A stretch of DNA of 36,291 nt, from NCBI GenBank assembly GCA_937873685.1, contig CALMYO010000177.1, positions 1 through 36,291 on the forward strand. The letters are read 5' to 3'. Below the pieces are notes generated by a model. That model worked only from the letters and a program-made list of their open reading frames with translations, was not told the origin of the DNA and ran no database searches. The position numbers and the translations under genes were made by a program. Shown one piece after another: positions 25,148-33,625 of the stretch (its first letter is position 1; each line of letters opens with the position of its first letter). The DNA is from an uncultured Paracoccaceae bacterium (lineage in GTDB: Bacteria > Pseudomonadota > Alphaproteobacteria > Rhizobiales > Rhizobiaceae).

Positions 25148-26353
25148 GTGCAGGAGATCGCGGTCGGTACCGTTGGTTTCGCGCGAGGCGCAACGCCGCG
25201 CATCTTGTACATATGCAATGACGCCGGGTATTTCCGCGCCCACCGCGCTCATGTCGCTCACCGAATGGCGGATGAAGGCTGGCAAGTTGTCGTGGCCAGC
25301 GGCGGCGACCGGCGGCTTATCGACGAATTCGATTCAGAGCCGCTCAACCTTCTTCGCGAACGCGTGGATATTGCCGCCGACATAGGGCTGATGCACGCTC
25401 TCGGGCGGATGATCGAGGCGCGAAAGCCGGACATCGTTCACCTGATCACGATGAAGCCGGTGTTCTTCGGTCTTGCCGCGACGCTGCAAATGCCGCGCGC
25501 GCGCCGCCCCGCCATCGTCGCCACGTTTCCCGGCCTCGGCCGGGTGTTTGAGGGGCGCGGCTTGTGGCCAGCAATCCAGCGCGCAGCCACCAAGGCGATC
25601 CTGCGCCGCGGTCTGGCGGGTGAGGCGGCGCACGCCACGTTTGAAAACGACATGGATCGCGCAAGGTTCGTTGAACTCAATCTTGTGGCGCAGGAGCGCA
25701 CCCACACGATCACGGGCGCCGGCCTGCAGCTGAAGCGGTTCTCCGGCGCACCGATGCAAACAGATCCCACCGCCCCGCTGCGGGTTTTGTGGGCGGCCCG
25801 GCTGATCCGCGGCAAAGGGCTCGACCGTTTCGTGGAGGCGGCCCGCCTTTCTGAATCGCGCGGCGTGAATGCCCGTTTTCTCGTCGCCGGATTTCCCGAC
25901 CCCGGTCACCCCGACAATCTGTCCGAGGCCGAACTGGAGGCGGCGCGGCGCGAAAGGGCAATCGAGTTCCTCGGCCATGTGACGGACATGGACAGGCTGC
26001 TTGGCGAGGTCGATGCCGTGTGCCTGCCAACGCGCTACAATGAGGGGTTGCCGCGCATCCTCGTCGAAACGGCGGCCGCCGGCAGGGTGGCGATCGCTAC
26101 CGATTGCGCCGGTTGCCGCGCCATCGTCGAAGACGGGAAGACCGGTTTCCTTCTACCGACAGGATCGGCGCAGGAAATTGTCAAATGCATCGCCGCGCTT
26201 GCCGCAAACCGCGAACTGGCCGCAGAAATGGGTCGCAACGCCACGGAGGCGGTGCGGCGACGCGGCTTCGATGAAGCCGATGTCCAGCTTTCCTTCGCCC
26301 GGATCTATCGCATGGCCCTCGAAACCCGAAGCCATGGGATGCGAGGAGTCTGA
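25148..26353 (+). CDS. Glycosyltransferase family 4 (GT-B fold)
   Basis: This cytoplasmic or membrane-associated glycosyltransferase of about 401 residues has an N-terminal Rossmann half beginning RILYICNDAGYFRAHR. The donor-binding C-terminal half has LRVLWAARLIRGKGLDRFVEAA, GHVTDMDRLLGEVDAVCLPT and EGLPRILVETAAAG, with the E-x7-E pattern of GT4 enzymes. It would add a sugar from a nucleotide donor to the lipid-linked precursor. I prefer the GTG at 25148, which has GGGAG six bases upstream; an ATG at 25097 adds 17 residues without a ribosome site. Its stop overlaps the next gene (TGATG at 26351-26355), so the two are translationally coupled. Confidence 0.9.
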   Translation: MQEIAVGTVGFARGATPRILYICNDAGYFRAHRAHVAHRMADEGWQVVVASGGDRRLIDEFDSEPLNLLRERVDIAADIGLMHALGRMIEARKPDIVHLITMKPVFFGLAATLQMPRARRPAIVATFPGLGRVFEGRGLWPAIQRAATKAILRRGLAGEAAHATFENDMDRARFVELNLVAQERTHTITGAGLQLKRFSGAPMQTDPTAPLRVLWAARLIRGKGLDRFVEAARLSESRGVNARFLVAGFPDPGHPDNLSEAELEAARRERAIEFLGHVTDMDRLLGEVDAVCLPTRYNEGLPRILVETAAAGRVAIATDCAGCRAIVEDGKTGFLLPTGSAQEIVKCIAALAANRELAAEMGRNATEAVRRRGFDEADVQLSFARIYRMALETRSHGMRGV

Positions 26354-27207
26354 TGCCGGGCGTCGCTTCGACGGGGCCGGTTTCGGTCAGCGCCGTCATT
26401 CCTTGTCACGGACGTCAGGAACGCCTGCTTGCGGCCATCGAATCGGCGCACCAATCGGGCGTCGACGAAATCTTGGTCGTGGATGACGGCACGCCGACGC
26501 CGCTCGAAGCGCCGCAGGACGGCCGTGTGCGGCTGCTGCGGCTGCCTGAGAACAAGGGCGCGGCGGCGGCGCGCAATGCCGGTGTTGCGGCGGCGCGCGG
26601 CCGATGGATCGCCTTTCTTGACAGCGACGATCGCTGGCTTGTCGGAAAGATCGATGTGCAGCTTGCGTTTCTTGCCGCAAGGCCCGGACTTGCCGGCGTC
26701 ACCTGCGGATTTCGCCTCGACAGGGACGGCCGTGCGACTGATTACCTTCCCGATAACGAAGCACTTGACTTCGACCGCGCTCTGACGGGCGGTCGCTTTG
26801 GCATTGGTTCGACCCTGATGGTGCGGCGCGACCTGTTCCTTGGTTCCGGTGGTTTCGACGAGACGTTGGGCCGTCACGAGGATTGGGAGTGGCTGCTGCG
26901 GTTCACCAGCCGCCATGAACTCGGTATCGCCAGGGCGGTCATGGCGGAAGTCTCGCTCGGCAGCCGCCCGGATCCCGACGCGGTGCTCGCGGCGCTGCGA
27001 TGCATCGAAGCGGCTCAACTGCCGCACCTGGACTTCGGTCGAGGCCGCCGGCTTCGCGCAGCGCTCGCGCTGGAGCGTGCGGCGCTGGCGCGATGGGGCG
27101 GCCGGCATCTCGACGTTGCTACCGAATTGTCGCGGGCAGCGCTGTGGCGGCCCTTATGGACGCTGAACGCGCTGTGGCGCCGGGCTGCCCATGGCGAAAT
27201 CCCGTGA
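26353..27207 (+). CDS. Glycosyltransferase family 2 (GT-A fold)
   Basis: A 284-residue enzyme with the GT2 core: VSAVIPCHGRQERLLAAIES at about 11-30, ILVVDDGTPTPLE, ENKGAAAARNAGVAAARGRWIAFLDSDD (about 66-93) containing the DxD motif (DSDD), GSTLMVRRDLF and HEDWEWLLR (the acidic ED catalytic base region). The C-terminal 80 residues are basic and helical and may touch the membrane. Its start overlaps the stop of the GT4 gene. It converges with cysQ after 35 bp. Acceptor and donor cannot be told. Confidence 0.92.
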   Translation: MPGVASTGPVSVSAVIPCHGRQERLLAAIESAHQSGVDEILVVDDGTPTPLEAPQDGRVRLLRLPENKGAAAARNAGVAAARGRWIAFLDSDDRWLVGKIDVQLAFLAARPGLAGVTCGFRLDRDGRATDYLPDNEALDFDRALTGGRFGIGSTLMVRRDLFLGSGGFDETLGRHEDWEWLLRFTSRHELGIARAVMAEVSLGSRPDPDAVLAALRCIEAAQLPHLDFGRGRRLRAALALERAALARWGGRHLDVATELSRAALWRPLWTLNALWRRAAHGEIP

Positions 27208-27242
27208 GAAGGAAATCCGCGCCTGTCTTGCGCCCGACACGG

Positions 27243-28025
27243 TCAGCGGCGGCGGTAACCTGTTGCAACGAAGGACGGGTTGCAAAAATGGACGCCATCG
27301 ACGCAGAGGTCCGGGAGGTAGGATAGCAAGTCGCCTTCCGCATCGCGCGTTTCGCCGCCGGCAGCGCGCAAGATCGCGTCGCCCGCCGCCGTATCCCACT
27401 GCATGGTGGCGCGAAAGCTCGGGTAGAGATCGGCCTCGCCGCGCGCGACGAGACAGAATTTCAGCGACGAACCGACATGGCGGCAGGCCGTTCCGGCGTG
27501 GCGGTCGAGGTAGTCGCGCGTGCGGGCATTGAGATGCGAGCGGCTGGCGACGATGCAGGCCGGAAGTTCGCGCCCCGAGACCGCGATCGGCGTCCGGTTG
27601 GCGATTGCGCCGTTCCCATCCACCGTCGCTTCCAGGACTTCGCCGTCGATGGCCTCGAACAATTGGCCGCGCGCCGGCGCATAGACTAACCCGGCAACCG
27701 GCGCTCCATCACGCACCAGCCCGATATTGACCGTGAACTCGTCCCGTCCCTCGACAAATTCGCGCGTGCCGTCCACGGGATCGACAAGGAAGTATTGCGG
27801 CCCGATCCGCGTCGGCGTGCGGCCGCACGAGACAGCCTCTTCAGCGACCACCGGGATTGAAGGAAAGGCGACCGCAAGCCCGGCGGTGATGATGGCTTCC
27901 GCTTCCTTGTCGGCCGCGGTCACCGGCGATGCGTCCGGTTTGTAGGTAATGGCGGCGCCGGTCCGGAAATGGCGCAAGGCGGCCTTGCCCGCCTCGATGA
28001 TCAGCTTTTCCAGCGCCTCGCGCAT
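27243..28025 (-). CDS. cysQ: 3'(2'),5'-bisphosphate nucleotidase CysQ
   Basis: A 260-residue member of the inositol-monophosphatase fold. Metal-binding motifs are present: EE at 62-63, DPVDGTREF (82-90) and WDTAAGDAIL in the last third. It removes the 3'-phosphate from PAP, a product of sulfation and sulfate reduction, to AMP; CysQ-type enzymes are common in bacterial polysaccharide loci. The ATG at 28025 is 30 bases after the galU stop, in the same frame, and no upstream ATG exists before that stop; the ribosome site is weak, suggesting coupling to galU. General inositol phosphatase activity is a less likely alternative. Confidence 0.9.
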   Translation of the reverse strand: MREALEKLIIEAGKAALRHFRTGAAITYKPDASPVTAADKEAEAIITAGLAVAFPSIPVVAEEAVSCGRTPTRIGPQYFLVDPVDGTREFVEGRDEFTVNIGLVRDGAPVAGLVYAPARGQLFEAIDGEVLEATVDGNGAIANRTPIAVSGRELPACIVASRSHLNARTRDYLDRHAGTACRHVGSSLKFCLVARGEADLYPSFRATMQWDTAAGDAILRAAGGETRDAEGDLLSYLPDLCVDGVHFCNPSFVATGYRRR

Positions 28026-28055
28026 TTGCTCGCATTCCGCGGCCAGGGCCGCATG

Positions 28056-28931
28056 TCAATCGTCCAGCAGCTCGCGCGCCACCGTGCGCAGCGGTCCTGC
28101 AAGTTCTGGGTCGGACATCGCCAGCACCAGATTGGCCTGAAGAAACCCGAATTTCGAACCGCAGTCAAAGGTTCGTCCGCCAAAACGCACGCCGTGGAAC
28201 GGTCGTGTCTCCAATAGCTTCAACATTGCATCGGTCAACTGGATTTCACCGCCGGCGCCTGTCGCCTGTGTTTCAAGTATGCCCATCACCTCGGGCTCCA
28301 GGATGTAGCGGCCGTTGATGAACAGGTTCGACGGCGCGTCCTGCGGCTTCGGCTTTTCCACCATGCCGGTGATCTCGAAGGAATCGCCATGATCGGCGCC
28401 GAGCGCGACGATGCCGTATTTGTGCGTCTCCTGCGGATCCGTCTCCTCAACCGAAATGATGTTGCCGCCATGGCGGCCATAGGCCGTCATCATCTGCGAC
28501 AGGCAGCCCGGCTCCCCCTGCATCACCATGTCCGGCAGCAGGACGGCGAACGGCTCGTCGCCAACGAGATCGCGCGCGCACCAAACCGCATGGCCGAGAC
28601 CGAGCGGCTGTTGCTGGCGGGTGAAGCTCATCTGGCCGGCAACCGGCATGTCGGCGGCCAGCATATCAAGCGCCCCGGTCTTGCCGCGCATGCGCAGCGT
28701 CGCCTCAAGTTCGAACTGGATGTCGAAGTGGTCTTCAATCACGGCCTTGTTGCGCCCGGTGACAAAGATGAAATGCTCAATGCCAGCTGCACGCGCCTCA
28801 TCGACAGCATACTGGATGACCGGGCGATCGACGATGGTAAGCATTTCCTTGGGAATCGCCTTGGTGGCGGGCAGGAAACGCGTACCCAGGCCCGCCACCG
28901 GGAAAACCGCCTTGCGCACACGTCGTGTCAT
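28056..28931 (-). CDS. galU: UTP-glucose-1-phosphate uridylyltransferase GalU
   Basis: A 291-residue nucleotidyltransferase that makes UDP-glucose from UTP and glucose 1-phosphate, feeding exopolysaccharide, LPS and cyclic glucan synthesis. The signature GLGTRFLPATKAIPKEML (14-31), followed by DRPVIQYAVDEA, is that of bacterial GalU. VEKPKP and the C-terminal GGRTFDCGSKFGFLQAN are also typical. I set the start at 28931 (MTRRVRKAVFPVAG); longer frames cross the divergent promoter region. It is upstream of cysQ on the same strand and divergent from the 4,6-dehydratase gene with 156 bp between starts. Confidence 0.96.
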   Translation of the reverse strand: MTRRVRKAVFPVAGLGTRFLPATKAIPKEMLTIVDRPVIQYAVDEARAAGIEHFIFVTGRNKAVIEDHFDIQFELEATLRMRGKTGALDMLAADMPVAGQMSFTRQQQPLGLGHAVWCARDLVGDEPFAVLLPDMVMQGEPGCLSQMMTAYGRHGGNIISVEETDPQETHKYGIVALGADHGDSFEITGMVEKPKPQDAPSNLFINGRYILEPEVMGILETQATGAGGEIQLTDAMLKLLETRPFHGVRFGGRTFDCGSKFGFLQANLVLAMSDPELAGPLRTVARELLDD

Positions 28932-29087
28932 CCGTCCAAGCCCTCTCCGGTTGCCCGGCCACAGCGCCGGACAAATTGTCATATCGCGGTAAGTTTCGCT
29001 TGGTTTACACGCATTTCGTTGCGATAATGTTGAATGTGGTGCGATGGCCAGGCACGATGCGACCGGCGTCGGAAGGATAGTAACGGC

Positions 29088-31046
29088 ATGATGTTGCGCG
29101 CGTTGAGTAGCCTTCGGCCGAGAATGCGTCTGACGCTGGTGATGTTTTGCGACATCGCAGCCGTGCTGGCGGCAATTCCGATTGCTATCGGGCTTGCGCG
29201 TTCGATGTTGCCTGCGGACATGACCGCTATGCAAGTCTTGGTCATAGGCGCTGGCGTCGCGTTGTTTTCGCATGTCGTTTTCCGCTTTTTCCGACTCTAC
29301 GCCACAGCTTGGCGGTTTGCCTCGACGCAGGATTTTTTCAACATCCTGCGCAGTTGCGGGGTGATCGCGCTGGCGCTTTATTTTGTTGTCCTTCTGACCA
29401 AGGAGATCAAACCGTTCATTGGCCTCAACGAGCGCGAATTCCTGGTATTCTTCCAGGTGATGTTCGTGCTGGTGTCAGGTCCGCGCCTGCTGTTCCGATA
29501 CCTGCGCGACGGCAATACATGGCACTCGATCCTTACCGGCTTCAAGGACGGCGGCGGCCGCAGGGCCATATTCGCCGGCCATGCGGTGGATACCGAGTAC
29601 GTCGTTCACTTCCTGAAAGCACATGAACGCGAAGGGGTCGATATTGTCGGCATCGTCACCGACGATGCGCATGCAACGCCGGGACGCCTTGTTTCAGGCA
29701 TTCCCATTCTCGGCGAATTCGCCGCGTTCGGACGCATTGTCGATGAACTTTTTGGCAATGCGCTTGCGCCGGAAATGTTGATCATCGGCCCCAATCGCGA
29801 CGAAATTCACGAAGGACTGGTCAACGTGATCCGGATGGCGCGCAAGCGCGGGCTCGACGTTCGCCAGTTGGCCGGCCTGGCCGATCTGCAACACGGGCCG
29901 AAACTGTCGCTGGAAAAGGTCGACATGGAATCGCTGTTCAAGCGCTCCACAGTGTCGATTCCCGCAACCGAACTCGCCACGATCTGCCGTGGCAACCGCA
30001 TACTCGTCACCGGCGGCGGCGGTACGATCGGAGGGCACCTTGCGCTGCGCGCGCTCGAACTCGGCGCTGCCCGGGTGCAAATCCTCGATCGCAATGAAAG
30101 CGCCGTTTTTGCGATGCACCAGAAGTTGGACCCGCGCGATGCTGATCGATTCGACTCGCGCATCATCGACATCTGCCGCAAGGAGCAGGTAATCGAGGCA
30201 ATGGCCGAGTTCAGGCCGGACATCGTGTTTCACGCGGCCGCGCTGAAGCATGTCCCCTACCTGGAGCGCGACTGGGTCGGCGCAATCGACGTCAATGTGT
30301 TCGGCACGGAGAATTGCGTCGAAGCGGCCAAGGCGTGCGGTGTGTCGCAATTCGTGCTTATTTCGAGCGACAAGGCGGCGCAACCCAAGTCCGTCCTTGG
30401 ACTTACCAAGCGCATGGCCGAACAGATCATCGTCTCGGCTCAGGACAGCGCACAACGCCGTTCGGGCGCCACGAAGTTCCACGCGGTGCGCTTCGGCAAT
30501 GTCTTCGCCAGTTCCGGCTCGGTTGCAGAGGTGTTCAGTCATCAGATCGAGCGCGGCGGGCCGGTCACCGTGACTGATGCGAACATGACGCGCTATTTCA
30601 TGACGATCGCCGAGGCGGCCGATCTCGTGCTGCTTGCCGCAGCGAACGGCGCCAAGCATCCGCTGGAGAAATCACGCATTTACATGCTCGACATGGGCGA
30701 GCCCGTGCGCATTTTCGACATCGCTGAGACGATGGTGCGCCTTGCCGGCAAGAAGCCGGGTGAGGACGTCGAAATCCGCATCACCGGCGCGCGACCGGGC
30801 GAAAAACTGAGCGAACGGCTTTATGCGGACGGCGAAACCATGATCGATATCGGTGTTTCCGGCGTCTTTGCGCTCAAGACCAGCTATCTGGAGCCACCGC
30901 AACTGGCGAGGGCTCTGCGCACCCTGGCTGATGCGGTGGAGCGCGGCGACAAGCGTCTGGCGACAACCACGCTCGCCAACGCCTGGGCAATCTCGCCGGC
31001 ATACGACAACGTCATCGACCTGCGGGCCCCGCAACAGGGCGCGTGA
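29088..31046 (+). CDS. Membrane nucleotide-sugar 4,6-dehydratase, WbpM/CapD/FlaA1 family
   Basis: A 652-residue protein. Residues 13-140 hold about four transmembrane helices, 155-290 a CoA-binding-like/FlaA1 N-terminal Rossmann region, and about 303-600 the catalytic SDR domain with VTGGGGTIGG (307-316). The active site has SSDK (426-429) and Lys441 in VLGLTKR, where the residue four before the Lys is Leu437 instead of the Met or Tyr I expect in this family. Such enzymes convert UDP-GlcNAc to UDP-4-keto-6-deoxy sugars for O-antigen or capsule. GGAAGG precedes the ATG at 29088; earlier in-frame starts lack one. It is divergent from galU. Confidence 0.9.
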   Translation: MMLRALSSLRPRMRLTLVMFCDIAAVLAAIPIAIGLARSMLPADMTAMQVLVIGAGVALFSHVVFRFFRLYATAWRFASTQDFFNILRSCGVIALALYFVVLLTKEIKPFIGLNEREFLVFFQVMFVLVSGPRLLFRYLRDGNTWHSILTGFKDGGGRRAIFAGHAVDTEYVVHFLKAHEREGVDIVGIVTDDAHATPGRLVSGIPILGEFAAFGRIVDELFGNALAPEMLIIGPNRDEIHEGLVNVIRMARKRGLDVRQLAGLADLQHGPKLSLEKVDMESLFKRSTVSIPATELATICRGNRILVTGGGGTIGGHLALRALELGAARVQILDRNESAVFAMHQKLDPRDADRFDSRIIDICRKEQVIEAMAEFRPDIVFHAAALKHVPYLERDWVGAIDVNVFGTENCVEAAKACGVSQFVLISSDKAAQPKSVLGLTKRMAEQIIVSAQDSAQRRSGATKFHAVRFGNVFASSGSVAEVFSHQIERGGPVTVTDANMTRYFMTIAEAADLVLLAAANGAKHPLEKSRIYMLDMGEPVRIFDIAETMVRLAGKKPGEDVEIRITGARPGEKLSERLYADGETMIDIGVSGVFALKTSYLEPPQLARALRTLADAVERGDKRLATTTLANAWAISPAYDNVIDLRAPQQGA

Positions 31047-31135
31047 AACCAGAATTTCCGCTTCGCGTTTCGTGGGCGGATGCGAAAGCGCCCCTTGCCG
31101 GCGCAATGGCGTTTTGTTACAGCCTGCCCGCCTGT

Positions 31136-31210
<75 letters not shown>

Positions 31211-31219
31211 GAAGCTCTT

Positions 31220-32149
31220 TCATCTGCGACGTAGGCGTTCCGCCACCCGTACGGCAATCAACGCGCTGACCCGCGCATTCGATTCAAAAGTCACGCCGGC
31301 GACATGCGGCGTCAGAATCACGTTGGACAACCCGGCAAAGCGCGCCCCGTTTTCGGCGTTGAGCGGTTCGACTTCGAATACATCGAGCGCCGCGCCGCCA
31401 AGATGTCCGCTGCGCAGGGCGTCTGTGAGCGCGGATTCACACAGAACGCCGCCGCGTGCGGCATTGATGACGATCGCGCCGCGCTTCATCGCCGCGAACT
31501 GCGGCGCAGCCAGCATGTGGCGGGTGGAAGCGGTCAGCGGCACATGCAGGCTCACGACATCGCTTTTCGCCAGCAGGACGTCGAGCGATACCGGCTCGGT
31601 CTCGCCCCAAACCGGATCGGCGGCGGCAAGGAACGGGTCGAAGGCGACAGTTTTCATGCCGAATGCGCGCGCCCGTGCGGCCGTCTGGCGAGCGATAGCG
31701 CCGTAGCCGATCAGGCCGAGCGTCTTGCCGAAGATCTCACCGCCGATCAGCGCCTGGCGCGGCCATGCGCCGGCGGAAACCTGGCCCGACGCCGCATAAG
31801 CGCCGCGCAACAGGTTCAGGGTCGACGCCAGCACATATTCCGCTACGGCGATGTCGTTCGCTCCGGTCGCGGGATAAACCTCGATGCGGCGCGCCGCACA
31901 GGTTTCGACATCGATGTTGTCGAGTCCGACGCCGAGGCGTCCGACGCATTGCAGCTTGGGCGCCGCACCAAGCATTGCCGCGCTAACCTGCGTTCGGTTG
32001 CGCACCACCAGAGCGCGCACACCGGCCAACAGCGGGACAATCTCCGGTTGCCGATCGGCAAGGCCGGGGTCGTAGTGAACCGAGAAGTCGCGCCGCAGCG
32101 TGTCCACTGCCGCCTCATCCATGAATTCGGTGATGACGATGTCGTGCAT
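31220..32149 (-). CDS. D-2-hydroxyacid dehydrogenase (SlcC-like)
   Basis: A 309-residue NAD-dependent dehydrogenase. The dinucleotide-binding motif GLIGYGAIARQ (145-155) ends its fold with Asp171 (NAD preference). The catalytic set Arg232 (NAARGGV), Glu261 and His282 (TPHVAGVT) is complete. The N-terminus DIVITEFMDEAAVD and the order of motifs remind me of the (S)-sulfolactate dehydrogenase SlcC branch; related phosphoglycerate or glyoxylate activities cannot be excluded. GAGGGGGG precedes the ATG at 32149. It is the last gene of a minus-strand series, eight bases after the isomerase stop. Confidence 0.88.
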   Translation of the reverse strand: MHDIVITEFMDEAAVDTLRRDFSVHYDPGLADRQPEIVPLLAGVRALVVRNRTQVSAAMLGAAPKLQCVGRLGVGLDNIDVETCAARRIEVYPATGANDIAVAEYVLASTLNLLRGAYAASGQVSAGAWPRQALIGGEIFGKTLGLIGYGAIARQTAARARAFGMKTVAFDPFLAAADPVWGETEPVSLDVLLAKSDVVSLHVPLTASTRHMLAAPQFAAMKRGAIVINAARGGVLCESALTDALRSGHLGGAALDVFEVEPLNAENGARFAGLSNVILTPHVAGVTFESNARVSALIAVRVAERLRRR

Positions 32150-32157
32150 GTCCCCCC

Positions 32158-33543
32158 TCACAGCCGCACCAGCGGCAAGACGAGCGTGGCAGCCGCCGCC
32201 GCAAGCGTGTCGCGATGATCGCCATAGGCGAGCGCCATGTGGTGCTCGAGCGCGCCGCCAATCAGCCTTTCGGCAAACTGCCCTGCCCCACCGGCTGGAC
32301 GCATCACGCCGGAAGTGCCGGTGAACGCCATTGGCCGGTCGAGCATTTCACCGAAAGCAACTACCAACGCCATCCGCCCCTGCGCGGCGGTGATGCGCGC
32401 CAGCGTCACCGGTCCGGGCTTCAGCGCAAACTGATAGAGCAGCGGCATCTTGCGGTTGGTGTGGATCGTCGCCGACGGCGGTGTCGCCGGCGAAGCCATG
32501 GACAAGGGCGCCTGGCCGCAATGCCATACGACGACGGTGTCGTCGGCCAAGTCGGCGTCGACGATATCGGTCAGGAAAACCGGCGCATTGGCAGCCGCCT
32601 GCAACAACAGCTGTGTCAGTGCGCCGTGTACATCGGCCTCGCAGGCGCAGGGCAGCCGCGCCTCGCCCTCGATGCCGACCGGTCCGCACACCGCGCCGCC
32701 ATATTCCGTGAACGTCTCCGGCCAGCAGCGGATGGCGAAAGCGTCGTAATCGCCCTCATCGCGCAAGCCGTCGAGCGCGAGTTTCAGACGCAGCGACCGG
32801 TCGAGCTGCGGCTGGTCCACAGCATCGATATCGTCAAGTGTTGCCGCAACGCTCTGTCGCAACCGGGCAACCGCGCTGGCCTCCGCTGCCCGGCCACGTT
32901 CAAACAGCGTGTCGAGCGCCAGTTCATCGACAGTGACCTTGGCGAGCGCATCCAACCGTGCGGCGTCGTGGCGGCAGGTGTGGAAGCCATCCGGCGGCGC
33001 GCCGAGACGGCCAATGCGCGCGCCGCGCAGCGCTTGCGCTGCCGCATCGCCGGGCGCATTGCGCGCTGCCGGCGCCGTGATCAGGAGCTGGGTCAGCTCC
33101 GGCTTGATCTCCAGCAGATGTGACAGCCTTTCCACCGCGCCTGCTTCGGTTGGCGAAACATGCGCCCAGGCTGGCGCAATGCCGTTCAGGCCGAGCGCGT
33201 CCGCGTCCAGGTTAAGTCCGCAAAAAGCGTTCACCCCCAGGCGCCCGCCAAGCCGTGGCTCAGGCGCAGACCAGATCGCCACCGGAACGCCAAGCCCCTT
33301 TACCGCTGCAATGATGGCCGAGGCGTCGGTAAAGGTAACCTGCAGCACGAGCAGGCGGTCGATCTGTTCTGCCGCCAGCGCTTCCACCGCGGCGCTTGCA
33401 GCCGCGCCGTCGAACAGCAATTCGCGCGGGCCGACAAGATCGTGACCTGTCGCCTCCAGCGCCGCCATCATCGCGCCGAGTGTTTCGTTGGCGAAGGCGA
33501 CATCAAAAGTGGCGCGTCCGAGCGGCAGCAGGCCGATGCGCAT
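32158..33543 (-). CDS. L-fucose/L-arabinose isomerase-family sugar isomerase
   Basis: A 461-residue protein of the FucI/AraA-like fold. RCWPETFTEYGG (272-283), GPVGIEGEARLPCACEADV (287-305) and the downstream FLTDIVDADL follow the pattern of the family. Glu302 and Asp326 are 24 residues apart, the spacing I remember for the metal ligands Glu337 and Asp361 of E. coli FucI; a later His (341 or beyond) may complete the site. It should interconvert an aldose and a ketose. The specific sugar is not visible. The ATG at 33543 has GGAGG seven bases upstream. It sits between a PfkB kinase gene and a hydroxyacid dehydrogenase gene on the same strand. Confidence 0.82.
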   Translation of the reverse strand: MRIGLLPLGRATFDVAFANETLGAMMAALEATGHDLVGPRELLFDGAAASAAVEALAAEQIDRLLVLQVTFTDASAIIAAVKGLGVPVAIWSAPEPRLGGRLGVNAFCGLNLDADALGLNGIAPAWAHVSPTEAGAVERLSHLLEIKPELTQLLITAPAARNAPGDAAAQALRGARIGRLGAPPDGFHTCRHDAARLDALAKVTVDELALDTLFERGRAAEASAVARLRQSVAATLDDIDAVDQPQLDRSLRLKLALDGLRDEGDYDAFAIRCWPETFTEYGGAVCGPVGIEGEARLPCACEADVHGALTQLLLQAAANAPVFLTDIVDADLADDTVVVWHCGQAPLSMASPATPPSATIHTNRKMPLLYQFALKPGPVTLARITAAQGRMALVVAFGEMLDRPMAFTGTSGVMRPAGGAGQFAERLIGGALEHHMALAYGDHRDTLAAAAATLVLPLVRL

Positions 33544-33625
33544 GATCACGCCTCCGAACGGTTTTGACGAAGGTCGGCGGCACGGCTGCGCCCCGTCATT
33601 CGTATCGCGCGCGCCGGAAAAATCA

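Noticed and set aside
28932..29273. Upstream extension of the GalU reading frame
   Set aside because: The added residues are low-complexity shadow sequence crossing into the divergent dehydratase gene; GalU proteins start near MTRRVRKAVFPVAG.
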